DNA of 64,000 bases from an uncultured Oscillospiraceae bacterium (GTDB lineage: Bacteria; Bacillota; Clostridia; Oscillospirales; Oscillospiraceae), in assembly GCA_934659425.1 (NCBI GenBank), contig CAKUHU010000005.1:35661-99660 (forward strand). Direction: 5' to 3'. Numbering within the stretch: position 1 is the stretch's first letter; each line of letters opens with the position of its first letter. The notes under the pieces were generated by a model, which searched no databases, was not told the DNA's origin, and saw only the letters and a program-made list of their open reading frames with translations. A program made the position numbers and the translations under genes. This document shows positions 17,967 through 26,128 of this stretch, piece by piece.

Positions 17967-18464
17967 TTGTCCCTTCCCCTGATCCCCGCCCGTGTGGTGG
18001 ACAGCGCGCTCGACATCCCGCCCCAGGCCCTTCGTGACGCCGGGATCAAGCTGGTGCTGGCCGATCTGGACAACACCCTGATCTCCTATGAGGAGTCCCT
18101 CCCCTCCCCCGCCCTGCGGCAGTGGAAAGAGGAGTTGGAGGCGCTGGGGATTACCCTCTTCGTGGTATCCAACAGCCGCAAGAGCCGCCGATGCCCCGAT
18201 TTCTGCGCCGCCCTGGGCGTCCCCTATGTCCGCCACGCAGGCAAGCCAGGGACGGCAGGCTTCCGCCGGGCCTTACAGGAGACCGGCGCGTCCGCAGAGC
18301 AGGCCGTCATGGTGGGAGACCAGATCTTCACCGACATCTGGGGGGCCAACCGTTCAGGGATCACCGCCATCCTGGTCAAGCCCATCGCCATCGGGAGAAA
18401 TCCCCTCCGGGCAGTACGCTACGCCGCCGAAACTCCCTTCCGGCTGGCGGGAAAAAGGAAGTGA
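17967..18464 (+). CDS. yqeG: YqeG family HAD-IIIA phosphatase
   Basis: The 165-residue protein starts at TTG 17967 (MSLPLIPARVVDSALDIPP), with AGAGGTG just upstream. It has the HAD motifs DLDNT (nucleophile Asp33, acid Asp35), VVSNSRKSR (motif II Ser), and MVGDQIFTDIWGANR (motif IV Asp). YqeG proteins are the HAD subfamily IIIA of Firmicutes; the substrate is not settled, with phosphatidylglycerophosphate proposed for relatives. There is no transmembrane segment. The endonuclease IV-like gene begins 4 bp after its stop, so the two are probably co-translated. Confidence 0.92.
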   Translation: MSLPLIPARVVDSALDIPPQALRDAGIKLVLADLDNTLISYEESLPSPALRQWKEELEALGITLFVVSNSRKSRRCPDFCAALGVPYVRHAGKPGTAGFRRALQETGASAEQAVMVGDQIFTDIWGANRSGITAILVKPIAIGRNPLRAVRYAAETPFRLAGKRK

Positions 18465-18468
18465 GCCT

Positions 18469-19356
18469 ATCGCTGCGAAATTCGGTCCGGCGGGCAACGC
18501 CGCCGCCTTTCCCTACAAGTCCTCGGTAGACGCCCCCCGCTGGCTGGCCTCACTGGGGCTGGATTGCTATGAATACCAGTGTGGCAAGGGGGTCCATGTG
18601 GGCGAGGAGACCGCCCGGAAGATCGGCACCGCCGCCCGGGAGGCCGGCATCTCCCTCTCCCTCCACGCCCCCTATTTCATCAACCTGGCTAATCCCGATC
18701 CAGACAGCCTGAAAAAGACCATCGGCTATATTTTAGCCGCCTGTCAAGCCGCCGACTGGATGGGGGCCACCCGGATCGTGGTCCACACCGGGGCGCTGAT
18801 GAAGCGGACCCGGCGGGAGGCGCTGGACATTGCCCTCGCCTCCATGGAGGAAGTTCTGAAGGCCTGGGAGAGCGAGGGCTACGCCCACATCGCCCTGTGT
18901 CCGGAGACCATGGGCAAGATCAACCAGTTGGGAGATCTGACCGAGGTGCTGGAGCTGTGCCAACTGGATGAGCGGCTCATCCCATGCGTAGATTTCGGCC
19001 ATCTCTACGCCCGCTCTTTGGGGGAACTGACCGGGCCAAAGGCCTGCAAAGACATGTTAAATGAGATGGAACAGGCTCTGGGGTCCGAGCGGTCCAGCCG
19101 GTTCCACAGCCACTTCTCCCAGATCGAGTTCACCCCCAAGGGGGGCGAGAAGTGCCACCGTACTTTTGCCGACAACGGTGGCTTTGGCCCCGCCCCCGCT
19201 CCCCTGATGGCAGAGGTGGCCCGGCGGGGCTGGTCACCCACCTTTATCTGCGAGAGCGCGGGGACCCAAGAGCAGGACGCACTGACTATGAAGGGGATGT
19301 ACCGCTCACAGCTTGAGCAGCTCCAGGCCAAAACGAAGACCCCGGAAAAAGTATAA
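18469..19356 (+). CDS. Endonuclease IV-like TIM-barrel protein, ATC start
   Basis: The 295-residue protein begins at AKFGPAGNAAAF and shows the AP-endonuclease 2 barrel with putative zinc ligands: SLHAPYF (His), VVHTG (His), CPETMG (Glu), VDFGHLYA (Asp, His), HSHFSQ (His) and ADNGGF (Asp). Some motifs differ from E. coli Nfo, so it belongs to an Nfo-like branch. It may repair abasic sites, but the substrate is inferred. No ATG, GTG or TTG lies in frame near the homologous N-terminus. The best start is ATC at 18469, with AGGAAG 7 bp upstream and the yqeG stop 4 bp away. Confidence 0.85.
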   Translation: MAAKFGPAGNAAAFPYKSSVDAPRWLASLGLDCYEYQCGKGVHVGEETARKIGTAAREAGISLSLHAPYFINLANPDPDSLKKTIGYILAACQAADWMGATRIVVHTGALMKRTRREALDIALASMEEVLKAWESEGYAHIALCPETMGKINQLGDLTEVLELCQLDERLIPCVDFGHLYARSLGELTGPKACKDMLNEMEQALGSERSSRFHSHFSQIEFTPKGGEKCHRTFADNGGFGPAPAPLMAEVARRGWSPTFICESAGTQEQDALTMKGMYRSQLEQLQAKTKTPEKV

Positions 19357-19521
19357 TTGACAGGCCATAAAGATATAGCTGAAGCTGTGAGAATCAGTAC
19401 CAACCAAATCAGCGACATGGAGCGCGGCAACTCCGCTGCCACCATGGCCCGCCTCTATATTCTCTGCGACTACTTCCACGTCTCCGCCGACTATCTCTTA
19501 GGCCTCTCAGACAAGCCGTAA
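19357..19521 (+). pseudogene. XRE/Cro-CI regulator lacking its N-terminus
   Basis: From TTG 19357, directly after the previous stop codon, a 54-residue frame reads LTGHKDIAEAVRISTNQISD, MERGNSAATMARLYILCDYF, HVSADYLLGLSDKP. This is the helix-turn-helix and C-terminus of a Cro/CI-type repressor. About the first 15-20 residues, including helix 1, are missing. The ribosome-binding site is poor. It may be a truncated remnant or, less likely, a mini-protein read through coupling with the gene upstream. A second, more decayed relative lies at 36037-36300. Confidence 0.6.
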
Positions 19522-19543
19522 GGCCAGAAAGGAACCAAACGCC

Positions 19544-20605
19544 ATGAATCATCTGAACCAGATCGCCGCCAGGCTGGCGGAATACCAGATCGACGCCATG
19601 CTGGTCTCCAGCGAGCCCGGCGAATTCTACGCCGTCGGCCTCCACGGAGAGGGCTTTGCCGTCGTCTCCGGCTCCGGCACCCGTTATATCACCGACTCCC
19701 GCTACGCCGAGGCCGCCAGGGAGACCGTCACCGGCGCCGAGATGGTCATCGTGGGCGACCAGGGCTATGCCGCCCTCATCAATGAGTTTATCGACGCCCA
19801 CGGCATCCAAACTTTAGGCATTGAGGACGGCTACATGCCCCTCAAGCAGTATCAAGGGCTGAAAAAGGACCTCCACGCCCGGCTGGTCCCCGCCAACGGC
19901 CTGCTCACCGGTCTCCGCGCCGCCAAGGATAGTGAGGAGTTTACCCGCATGGAGAAGGCCCAGCGCATCACCGACCGGGCCTTTGATGATATTTTGACCT
20001 TTATCCGGCCGGGCATGACCGAGGCAGAGATCGCCGCCCGGCTGGTCTACAGTATGCTCCGCCTGGGAGCGCAGAAGACCTCCTTTGATCCCATCGTGGC
20101 CTCCGGGCCCAACGGCAGCAAGCCCCACGCGGTCCCCGGGCCTCAGCAGGTCCAAAAGGGGGAGTTCATCACCATGGACTTCGGCTGCATCTATGAGGGC
20201 TACTGCTCTGATATGACCCGCACTGTGGCCTTGGGACAGATCGACGACGACAAGCGCCGGGTCTATGAGACCGTTTTGGCCGCACAGAAGGCGGGCATCG
20301 CCGCCTCCCGGGCCGGGGTGCCCGGCTCGGAGATCGACGCCGCCGCCCGTGGTGTCATCCAGGAGGCGGGCTATGGCCGCTTCTTCGGCCATGCCTACGG
20401 CCACAGCGTGGGCATCGAGATCCACGAAAGCCCCAATGCCAGCCCCCGGGATCACACCCCCATGCCTGTGGGGGCGATGGTCTCCGCCGAGCCGGGCATC
20501 TACCTTCCCGGCCAGTTCGGGGTGCGCATCGAGGATGTGGTCCGCATGGATGCCGGCGGCTGCACCGACATCACCCACTCCCCCAAGGAGCTCATTATTC
20601 TGTAA
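19544..20605 (+). CDS. M24 family Xaa-Pro peptidase
   Basis: This is a 353-residue protein with a creatinase-like N-terminal domain (1-125) and a pita-bread catalytic domain. The metal ligands are visible: MDFGCIYEGYCSDMTRT (two Asp), GHAYGHSVGIEIHE (His), VSAEPGIYLPG (Glu) and VRIEDVV (Glu). It probably removes N-terminal residues preceding proline, as aminopeptidase P or prolidase. Length and layout match the YqhT-type Firmicute enzymes. In many Clostridia such a gene precedes efp, but here a GNAT gene follows at 17 bp. Confidence 0.93.
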   Translation: MNHLNQIAARLAEYQIDAMLVSSEPGEFYAVGLHGEGFAVVSGSGTRYITDSRYAEAARETVTGAEMVIVGDQGYAALINEFIDAHGIQTLGIEDGYMPLKQYQGLKKDLHARLVPANGLLTGLRAAKDSEEFTRMEKAQRITDRAFDDILTFIRPGMTEAEIAARLVYSMLRLGAQKTSFDPIVASGPNGSKPHAVPGPQQVQKGEFITMDFGCIYEGYCSDMTRTVALGQIDDDKRRVYETVLAAQKAGIAASRAGVPGSEIDAAARGVIQEAGYGRFFGHAYGHSVGIEIHESPNASPRDHTPMPVGAMVSAEPGIYLPGQFGVRIEDVVRMDAGGCTDITHSPKELIIL

Positions 20606-20621
20606 AGAGGAGGTCTTTCCC

Positions 20622-21299
20622 ATGGTATTGGAAGTGATCCAGAGAGAAGTGCCCACCCGCGGCATCGGCTATCTCATCCTCCGGGACTGTCCGGAGGACC
20701 GTCTGGGCGAGGCCCTGGGCCGGGGGATGGAAAAGCTGAAAAAGGCCGGGGCCCAGACCGTCTGGGCCACCTCCCTGCCCGAGGGAGAGCCCCTCCATCC
20801 TGGTCCGGCGGGCGTGTGGCGGCTCACCCATGTCCACGACATGGTCCGCATGGAGCGCCCCCTCTCCCCTGACCGGCCCAAGCCGGAGGGCAAGCTGGTC
20901 CTGCGCTCCCCCCGGAAGGCCCAGGAGGAAAACACCTATCTGGAGCTGATGAACCGGGCCTATCAGAATGTGCCCAACACCGTCACCCTGCGCCAGACTG
21001 ACCTGCAGCTCCAGAACCACCGCTATGGGCTGGCCTATCAAGGGGAACAGGCGGTGGGCGCTTACGAGCTGGATCTGAGTGAACGGATCCCCGAGCTGTC
21101 CGCCCTCGCCGTTGAGCCCTCCCTTTGGCACCAGGGCCTGGGTCGGACGCTGCTGCGGACTGTGCTGGAGTCTCTGAATGCCAAGACCTCCTCCTGTTGC
21201 CTGAAGGTCTCCTCCATAAACTCCGCCGCCATGGGCCTCTTCACCGCCGAGGGGTTCGTCCAAACAGGCCTCATCTCCGGCTGGTTTGAGGTCGTCTGA
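20622..21299 (+). CDS. GNAT family N-acetyltransferase
   Basis: The start is ATG 20622 (MVLEVIQREVPTRGIGYLIL), with AGAGGAGG upstream. The 225-residue protein has an N-terminal part of unclear role (1-110) and a C-terminal GNAT fold. The latter contains LSALAVEPSLWHQGLGRTLLRTVLE (acetyl-CoA-binding Q/RxxGxG/A motif as HQGLGR) and the closing NSAAMGLFTAEGFVQTG. The substrate is unknown. It lies between the M24 peptidase and an SGNH hydrolase with short gaps, so the three probably form one operon. Confidence 0.85.
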   Translation: MVLEVIQREVPTRGIGYLILRDCPEDRLGEALGRGMEKLKKAGAQTVWATSLPEGEPLHPGPAGVWRLTHVHDMVRMERPLSPDRPKPEGKLVLRSPRKAQEENTYLELMNRAYQNVPNTVTLRQTDLQLQNHRYGLAYQGEQAVGAYELDLSERIPELSALAVEPSLWHQGLGRTLLRTVLESLNAKTSSCCLKVSSINSAAMGLFTAEGFVQTGLISGWFEVV

Positions 21300-21311
21300 G
21301 AGGGCGGGCAG

Positions 21312-21884
21312 ATGAAATTAGCCGCCTTTGGAGACTCCAACACCCGCTATTGGCTGGGAAATGAGGGGGTGGCCGGCCCCTTGCGGGAGGCCTGGCCCGC
21401 CCGCCTGGAGGCCCTGCTCCGCGCAGACGGGAAAGAGGTCACTGTGAGCAACAAGGGCTGGCCCGGCGCCGGCATCGCCCTAGCCCGCTCCCAGTTCGGC
21501 CGCATGACCTGGAACGCGGACGCCGTCATTTTGTCCTTCGGTACCAACGACATCAAGCTGCCTGAGGCCGTTTTGGAGGATTTTATCGGCAGCCTGGACA
21601 CCATTTTAAAGGCCAACGGCTCCCGTCCCCTATTAGTGCTGTCCATCCTGTGGTTTGGCCGGGGATATGGCTTTTCCGGCTCCCAGGACCGGCTGCCGGA
21701 GTGGAACGGGGCAGCGGAGGCCCTGTGCAGGCAGCGCGGCGCCCATTTCTGGGACACCACCTCCCTGTTTGAGGGACAACTCCAATTCTACAACGACCAC
21801 CCGGTCCACCACTTGAACGGGGCTGGCCAGGCTCGTTTTGCCCAAAGCGTCTATGAGGCGCTGCAGACCTTCCACATGATATAA
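21312..21884 (+). CDS. SGNH/GDSL hydrolase
   Basis: The 190-residue protein has block I AFGDSNTRY with the catalytic Ser9, block II with GWPGAG, block III SFGTNDIK, and block V NDHPVHHLNGAG with Asp and His. This is the complete SGNH esterase signature. There is no signal peptide, so it acts in the cytosol, probably as an esterase or lipase on a small ester. It is the last gene before a pair of terminators. Confidence 0.9.
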   Translation: MKLAAFGDSNTRYWLGNEGVAGPLREAWPARLEALLRADGKEVTVSNKGWPGAGIALARSQFGRMTWNADAVILSFGTNDIKLPEAVLEDFIGSLDTILKANGSRPLLVLSILWFGRGYGFSGSQDRLPEWNGAAEALCRQRGAHFWDTTSLFEGQLQFYNDHPVHHLNGAGQARFAQSVYEALQTFHMI

Positions 21885-21959
21885 ACGATTCTCCGCCCCC
21901 TGCGACGCGGGCGACTCATAGCCCACTTCTCGAAAAGCCGCTGTCTTCTGAAAAAATTG

Positions 21960-21995
21960 CCACCCCCGCCGGGAGACCGGCGGGGGCGCTTTTTC
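21960..21995 (+). terminator. Terminator after the SGNH hydrolase
   Basis: The stem ACCCCCGCCGG / CCGGCGGGGGC with a GAGA loop is followed by a T5 run. It lies about 75 bp past the stop codon; the stretch between holds nothing recognisable. Confidence 0.85.
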
Positions 21996-22011
21996 CCCTC
22001 CCCACACCGAG

Positions 22012-22043
22012 AAAGGACAGGCGATCTCTCGCCTGTCCTTTTT
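22012..22043. terminator. Bidirectional terminator
   Basis: The stem AAAGGACAGGCGA / TCGCCTGTCCTTT with a TCTC loop and T-rich tail lies 9 bp from the end of the leftward methyltransferase pseudogene, which it would terminate. Confidence 0.85.
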
Positions 22044-22051
22044 CGGGCCCT

Positions 22052-22735
22052 TCACTTTTGGGCCTGGCCCTCCGTTTTTACCGCCTCTGCCTTGACCAGC
22101 AGCATCATAGGGCGGCTCAGCTCGTCCTTCATATCTGGAATGTCCAGCATCTCTTCCGACGGCACCGCTTCCTCCACCGCTTTCAGCGCAAAGCTGTTGT
22201 CTACCAGCAAGCCCATCAGTATCTGCGTCAGCGTATGGTGCTGCTTTATCACGTCACACCCCAAAAAACGCGTGTTCCGCTCCCCGGGAAAGAAATACTG
22301 GTCCATCGGCCAGCACTTTGGTGCCCCCTCCTCGGCATAGATCCAGTTCCGGTCTACTCCGGCGGTAAAAACTGGGAGCTCGATGTTGAAGCGGAATATC
22401 CCCCCTGATCTCAGCGTTCCATGCACCTTTTGAAACACCGTTTCTATCCTTTAGACATAGTGGAGGGCCAGATTGGAGATAACACAGTCCCACGTGTTTT
22501 CCGGATATTCATACTCCTCGATTCCACAGGGCCGGTATTCAATTTGGGGACCGCCGTTGCGCCTTTGAGCCTCCCCGATCATTTTGAGGCTCAGGTCCAG
22601 CCCCAACACCTGCGCTGCCCCCTGCTCGGCTGCAAATTTACAATGCCAGCCATAGCCGCCCCCCAGGTCAAGCACCCGTTTCCCCGAAAGCGGAGGAAAC
22701 AGCGGCTTCACAGGAAAAGCGGCAGCCCCGGCCAC
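22052..22735 (-). pseudogene. Broken class I SAM methyltransferase
   Basis: One reading frame carries GKRVLDLGGGYGWHCKFAAE (SAM motif I) and ends ISNLALHYV, then an in-frame TAA at 22451-22453. It continues in the same frame as RIETVFQKVHGTLRSGGIFR to a normal C-terminus (MLLVKAEAVKTEGQAQK). Relatives have Lys at the stop, so AAA to TAA is likely. The first 40-50 residues are also missing: the frame begins almost at motif I, where the terminator of rsfS lies. Motif I reads DLGGG instead of DLGCG. Two defects make this a pseudogene. Confidence 0.85.
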
Positions 22736-22762
22736 TTCCCGTGGAGTGGCTGGGGCTGCCGC
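22714..22762 (-). terminator. Terminator of the smc-to-rsfS run
   Basis: An imperfect stem of about 18 bp (GCGGCAGCCCC and its complement) is read leftward and followed by CTTTTCC. It lies 33 bp past the rsfS stop and overlaps the broken start of the methyltransferase pseudogene. Confidence 0.7.
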
Positions 22763-22794
22763 AATTTAAAGTTCTTCCGTGAGGGGGCTTTTTG

Positions 22795-23157
22795 TCAGTT
22801 CTCTGTCAGGATGCCGGTCAGATCCACCGGGGCTGCGTCGTTCCACAGCCGCTCCAAGTCGTAAAACTCCCGGGCCTCCTCATTAAAAATGTGGACCACC
22901 ACAGAGGAGAAGTCCAGCAGCACCCAGGTGCCGCCCCGGTGTCCCTCCACATGGTGGGGAGCCTCCCCCACCTGCTCCTTCATCGCCTTCTCGCAGGCCT
23001 CGGATAAGGCCCGGATCTGGGAGGAGGAGGTAGCGGAGCAGAGGACGAAATAGTCGGCCAGCGTGGTGAGGTGTCCGGTCTCCAATACTTTGATGTCAAG
23101 TCCCTTCTTGCTGTCCAAGGCCTTGGCCAGCAACAGGGCAGTCTCTTTTGGGCTCAT
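22795..23157 (-). CDS. rsfS: Ribosome silencing factor RsfS
   Basis: The 120-residue protein has the YbeB/Iojap pattern: KKGLDIKVLETGHLTTLADYFVLCSATS, EGHRGGTWVLLDFSSVVVHIF and FYDLERLWNDA. It binds ribosomal protein L14 and blocks subunit joining when nutrients are short. It is the last gene of the leftward run that includes nadD/yqeK and the LCP protein, a neighbourhood (nadD-yqeK-lytR-rsfS) common in Firmicutes. Confidence 0.96.
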   Translation of the reverse strand: MSPKETALLLAKALDSKKGLDIKVLETGHLTTLADYFVLCSATSSSQIRALSEACEKAMKEQVGEAPHHVEGHRGGTWVLLDFSSVVVHIFNEEAREFYDLERLWNDAAPVDLTGILTEN

Positions 23158-23178
23158 AAAAGCAATCTCCTTTCATCA

Positions 23179-24585
23179 TCAAACACCGGGGGGCAGAAGA
23201 GGCTCTCCCTCCGGCGGCTGGGTGTCCAGAGGAGGCGTGGGCGCTGCCGTCGGCTCCGGTTCCGGTGTGGCGGTGGTGCTGGGGGAGGGCGACAGGCTCT
23301 CCGACGGTCTGACACTCTGGCTGGGCTGGGAGGGCGCGCTGGTCGCCGGCGGCAGGAGGGGCTCGTCAGAGGGCTCAGGGCTCTCCGACGCCGCTGGAGT
23401 CTCAATGGGATCATCCGTCTTATTATCTTTCGCCGGTGTACTGGTGGCGGAAGTGGAGGAGGAGATGCTGCTTAATATATCCAACTCATAGAGACGGATG
23501 TCCTCTTGATAGGGATTGAAACCCTCATTCACCATCTCCACGATCTGACTGCCGATGGGCAAAAGATGTGCGCCGTCTCCCGCACTTTTATAGGGCATGG
23601 TATAGAAGGATACGTCATCCATATCCAACTTGCCGATGGCGGATTTCCCGAAATAGGTCATGTTGGAGACAGTCAAATTGGTCTCCACATTTTTCTGGAA
23701 AATACTGATATACTCCCCCAAGTTGCTCAAAAGCACATCGGGCTGAAGACATTTGGCGATGATGGCCTTCATAAACGCCTGCTGCGTCTCGATGCGTCCG
23801 ATGTCGCCGGTGGCATACCCACCGAAGGAGTGGCCGCTGTCATCGCTGCTCTTACGCCAGCGGATGAGCTGCATGGCCTTATCGCCGTCTAACAGCTGAT
23901 AGCCCGCCTTAAGATCGATTTTGAAGCCTTGGGACAGATCATTATAATACATCCGCTGCGGCACATCGAAATACACCCCGTCGATGGCGTCTACCAATTC
24001 TCCCAGTGCTTCCCACTGGATGATGACATGGTAGTCAGGGGTGACCCCCGTCAGCTCGCCCACTTCCGCCTTCAGCGCCTCAATCCCCTTGTCTTTCCCT
24101 CCCGCTCTATTATAGACCGAATTTAAAAGCACCTTGCGGCCGTAGTAGGAAACATAGGTATCCCGGGGAAGGGACATGACGTTGAGGACCTGGTTGGGCA
24201 CATCATAGGCCGCCAGCATCATGGTGTCGGTATTTCCGCCGCCCAAGGTGTCCTGGCCCACTAAGAGGAAGGTATAAAACTGATCCTTTCGGTCCGCAGA
24301 GAGGCCGGGGATCTCCACCTGCACCTCGTTTCCATTCTCGTCGACGATCATCGTGGTCTGGGGACGCCGGGTATTGTCTGGATTGAGGCCCCCCATATCC
24401 GGCGGCGCAGAAAAGAGGCAAAAAGCAACATAGCCCGCCACAATGACAGCGGAAATAATAGTCAGGGCAATATAGCAACGGTAGAGCACCAGCGCTTTTC
24501 CTGTATAACGGGGTGGTTTCTTGGCGGCCTTCTCCCCGGTTCTTTTCGCACACCTGCCGCCCTTATTCTCTTTTTGTTGGCTCAT
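23179..24585 (-). CDS. LytR-CpsA-Psr cell wall ligase
   Basis: The start is taken as ATG 24585 (MSQQKENKGGRCAKRTGEK), just after the nadD/yqeK stop codon. The 468-residue protein has a basic cytosolic N-terminus (1-30), a signal anchor (about 32-56), an LCP domain (about 95-330) with LLVGQDTLGGGNTDTMMLA, MSLPRDTYV and IRWRKSSDD, and a Pro/Ser/Thr-rich tail (about 385-468). LCP proteins transfer undecaprenyl-linked wall polymers to peptidoglycan outside the membrane. The polymer may be the one started by TagO at 3.8 kb. The tail probably spans the wall and has no anchor motif. Confidence 0.93.
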   Translation of the reverse strand: MSQQKENKGGRCAKRTGEKAAKKPPRYTGKALVLYRCYIALTIISAVIVAGYVAFCLFSAPPDMGGLNPDNTRRPQTTMIVDENGNEVQVEIPGLSADRKDQFYTFLLVGQDTLGGGNTDTMMLAAYDVPNQVLNVMSLPRDTYVSYYGRKVLLNSVYNRAGGKDKGIEALKAEVGELTGVTPDYHVIIQWEALGELVDAIDGVYFDVPQRMYYNDLSQGFKIDLKAGYQLLDGDKAMQLIRWRKSSDDSGHSFGGYATGDIGRIETQQAFMKAIIAKCLQPDVLLSNLGEYISIFQKNVETNLTVSNMTYFGKSAIGKLDMDDVSFYTMPYKSAGDGAHLLPIGSQIVEMVNEGFNPYQEDIRLYELDILSSISSSTSATSTPAKDNKTDDPIETPAASESPEPSDEPLLPPATSAPSQPSQSVRPSESLSPSPSTTATPEPEPTAAPTPPLDTQPPEGEPLLPPGV

Positions 24586-24590
24586 GTCTA

Positions 24591-25796
24591 TTATAATGAT
24601 CCTTTCCCGTGCTCCAACAGCCAATCCAGCGCGAGTTGGGTATTTTGATGGACCGGCTCCCCGCGCAGCTTCAAATCCTCTATACTCATCTCCAGGCCCT
24701 TCCGCAGCGCCCCGTCCAGATCCTCATAACAGAGCTTTCGAAGCTCGTCCACGCCGGGGAAATCCCGGTTTGGCTCCACATAGTCGGCCAGGTAGATGAC
24801 CTTCTCCAGCAGTGCCATATCCGCTTTCCCGGTGGTGTGCCAGAAAATGGCCCAGTAGATCTCCTCCGGCTGGCCATAGACGTCCCGGGCCAGAGCTGCC
24901 CCCGTCTTGGAGTGGAGCAGCTTGACGCTCACCCGCTCCAGCTCGTCCAGCTCGATCCCATACTTCTCACAGATCTGAAGCTGCTCCTCCAACTCCAGGT
25001 ATTTGGTGCAGTCGTGGAGGATGGCCGCCCGGCGGGCCAGTTCCTCGTCGGCACCCCAGCGCTGCGCCAGCTTCACCGCCTCCTGCTCCACCCCCCGGAT
25101 GTGGGCGTGGCGCTTGGCCAGGACCATGGAGAGAGAGCAGGCCCGGAGCTGGTCATCGGTGAGATGCTTCAGATCCGCATGGGTCCCGTAGAGGCTCCGG
25201 CGCAGGATGTAGCCGTAGACAGGGTCCAGCAGGTATTCGCTCCCCTCCCCTTTGGCCAGTAGCTCACGAAGCTGGGTGGAGGATACATCCACCACTTGAG
25301 GCAGCTCCAAAATAGTTACTTGGGCGCCGTAGGTCTCTTTTAACCGCTGGGCCTGCTCCTTCAGCGCCGACAGCTCCTTCCCCGTCCCCCGGGCAAAGGC
25401 GGCCAAATGGGCCAGGGCGCAGATCTTCTCCGGCCTATACCACTCAGGGAGGGAAAAGAGCATGTCCGACCCCATAAGGAACCACAGCTCATCATCGGGA
25501 TACTGTCTGCGAAATTCCTCCAACGTCTCCACTGTGTAGCTCTTTCCCGACCGACAAAGTTCTATATCGCTCACCGCCACCCGGCCGGGCAGGCGCAGCG
25601 TATCGGCAGCGATGTCCGTCATCCGCAGCCGCTCTTCCGCCGGCGGCGTGCCCTCCGGCAGGGCCTTATGGGGCGGGGTGGCCGTCGGAACAAAGAACAG
25701 CTTGTCCAGTCCCAGTGCCTTCAGCGCCAGCCCCGCCGATGTCATATGTCCCAGATGCGGCGGGTTAAACGTCCCGCCATAGATTCCAATTTTCAT
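24591..25796 (-). CDS. nadD: NadD-YqeK fusion: nicotinate-nucleotide adenylyltransferase and HD hydrolase
   Basis: The start is ATG 25796, with GGGGGAG upstream. The 401-residue protein is a fusion. Residues 1-200 are NadD: GIYGGTFNPPHLGHM (nucleotide-binding HxGH type) and VDVSSTQLRELL (ISSTxxR). This part makes nicotinic acid adenine dinucleotide for NAD synthesis. Residues about 212-400 are YqeK: RHAHIRGVEQEA, ILHDCTKYL (HD metal site), LLHSKTGA, AIFWHTTGK and YLADYVEPNRDFPGV. YqeK proteins cleave diadenosine tetraphosphate symmetrically. Both are usually separate adjacent genes; here one chain of the summed length joins them, with no frameshift sign. Confidence 0.95.
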   Translation of the reverse strand: MKIGIYGGTFNPPHLGHMTSAGLALKALGLDKLFFVPTATPPHKALPEGTPPAEERLRMTDIAADTLRLPGRVAVSDIELCRSGKSYTVETLEEFRRQYPDDELWFLMGSDMLFSLPEWYRPEKICALAHLAAFARGTGKELSALKEQAQRLKETYGAQVTILELPQVVDVSSTQLRELLAKGEGSEYLLDPVYGYILRRSLYGTHADLKHLTDDQLRACSLSMVLAKRHAHIRGVEQEAVKLAQRWGADEELARRAAILHDCTKYLELEEQLQICEKYGIELDELERVSVKLLHSKTGAALARDVYGQPEEIYWAIFWHTTGKADMALLEKVIYLADYVEPNRDFPGVDELRKLCYEDLDGALRKGLEMSIEDLKLRGEPVHQNTQLALDWLLEHGKGSL

Positions 25797-25822
25797 GCTT
25801 GTCTCCCCCTGTTCCTGCACGT

Positions 25823-26128
25823 TCACTTTTTCAGAACAATCTTATCCTTCTTTTCCTTTTTATGACTTTGACGATAAAGAACGAATTTTGTTCCGATCAC
25901 CTGAACCACTTCGGCCCGCGCCGCCCGGGCCAGCGCATCCGCCGCTTCTCTGGGAGAGAGCTCCGAAGTCTCCAGCACCCGGCACTTGATGAGCTCCCTG
26001 GCCTCTAAGGCCTCCTCCGCCTGCCGGATCAGGTTGGGCGTCATGTCTCCCTTTCCAATATGGACAATGGGGTCTATCGAATTTGCCATGGCCCGAAGCT
26101 GGGCGCGCTGCTTACTTGTCAATTCCAT
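25823..26128 (-). CDS. yhbY: YhbY family RNA-binding protein
   Basis: The start is ATG 26128 (MELTSKQRAQLRAMANSIDP), with TTGGAG about 10 bp upstream. The 101-residue protein is a CRS1/YhbY (CRM) domain with IVHIGKGDMTPNLIRQAEEAL, ELIKCRVLE and VQVIGTKFVLYR. CRM proteins bind pre-50S ribosomal RNA. The C-terminus is Lys-rich. Its first 17 bases overlap the end of rdgB, indicating one operon. Confidence 0.93.
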   Translation of the reverse strand: MELTSKQRAQLRAMANSIDPIVHIGKGDMTPNLIRQAEEALEARELIKCRVLETSELSPREAADALARAARAEVVQVIGTKFVLYRQSHKKEKKDKIVLKK

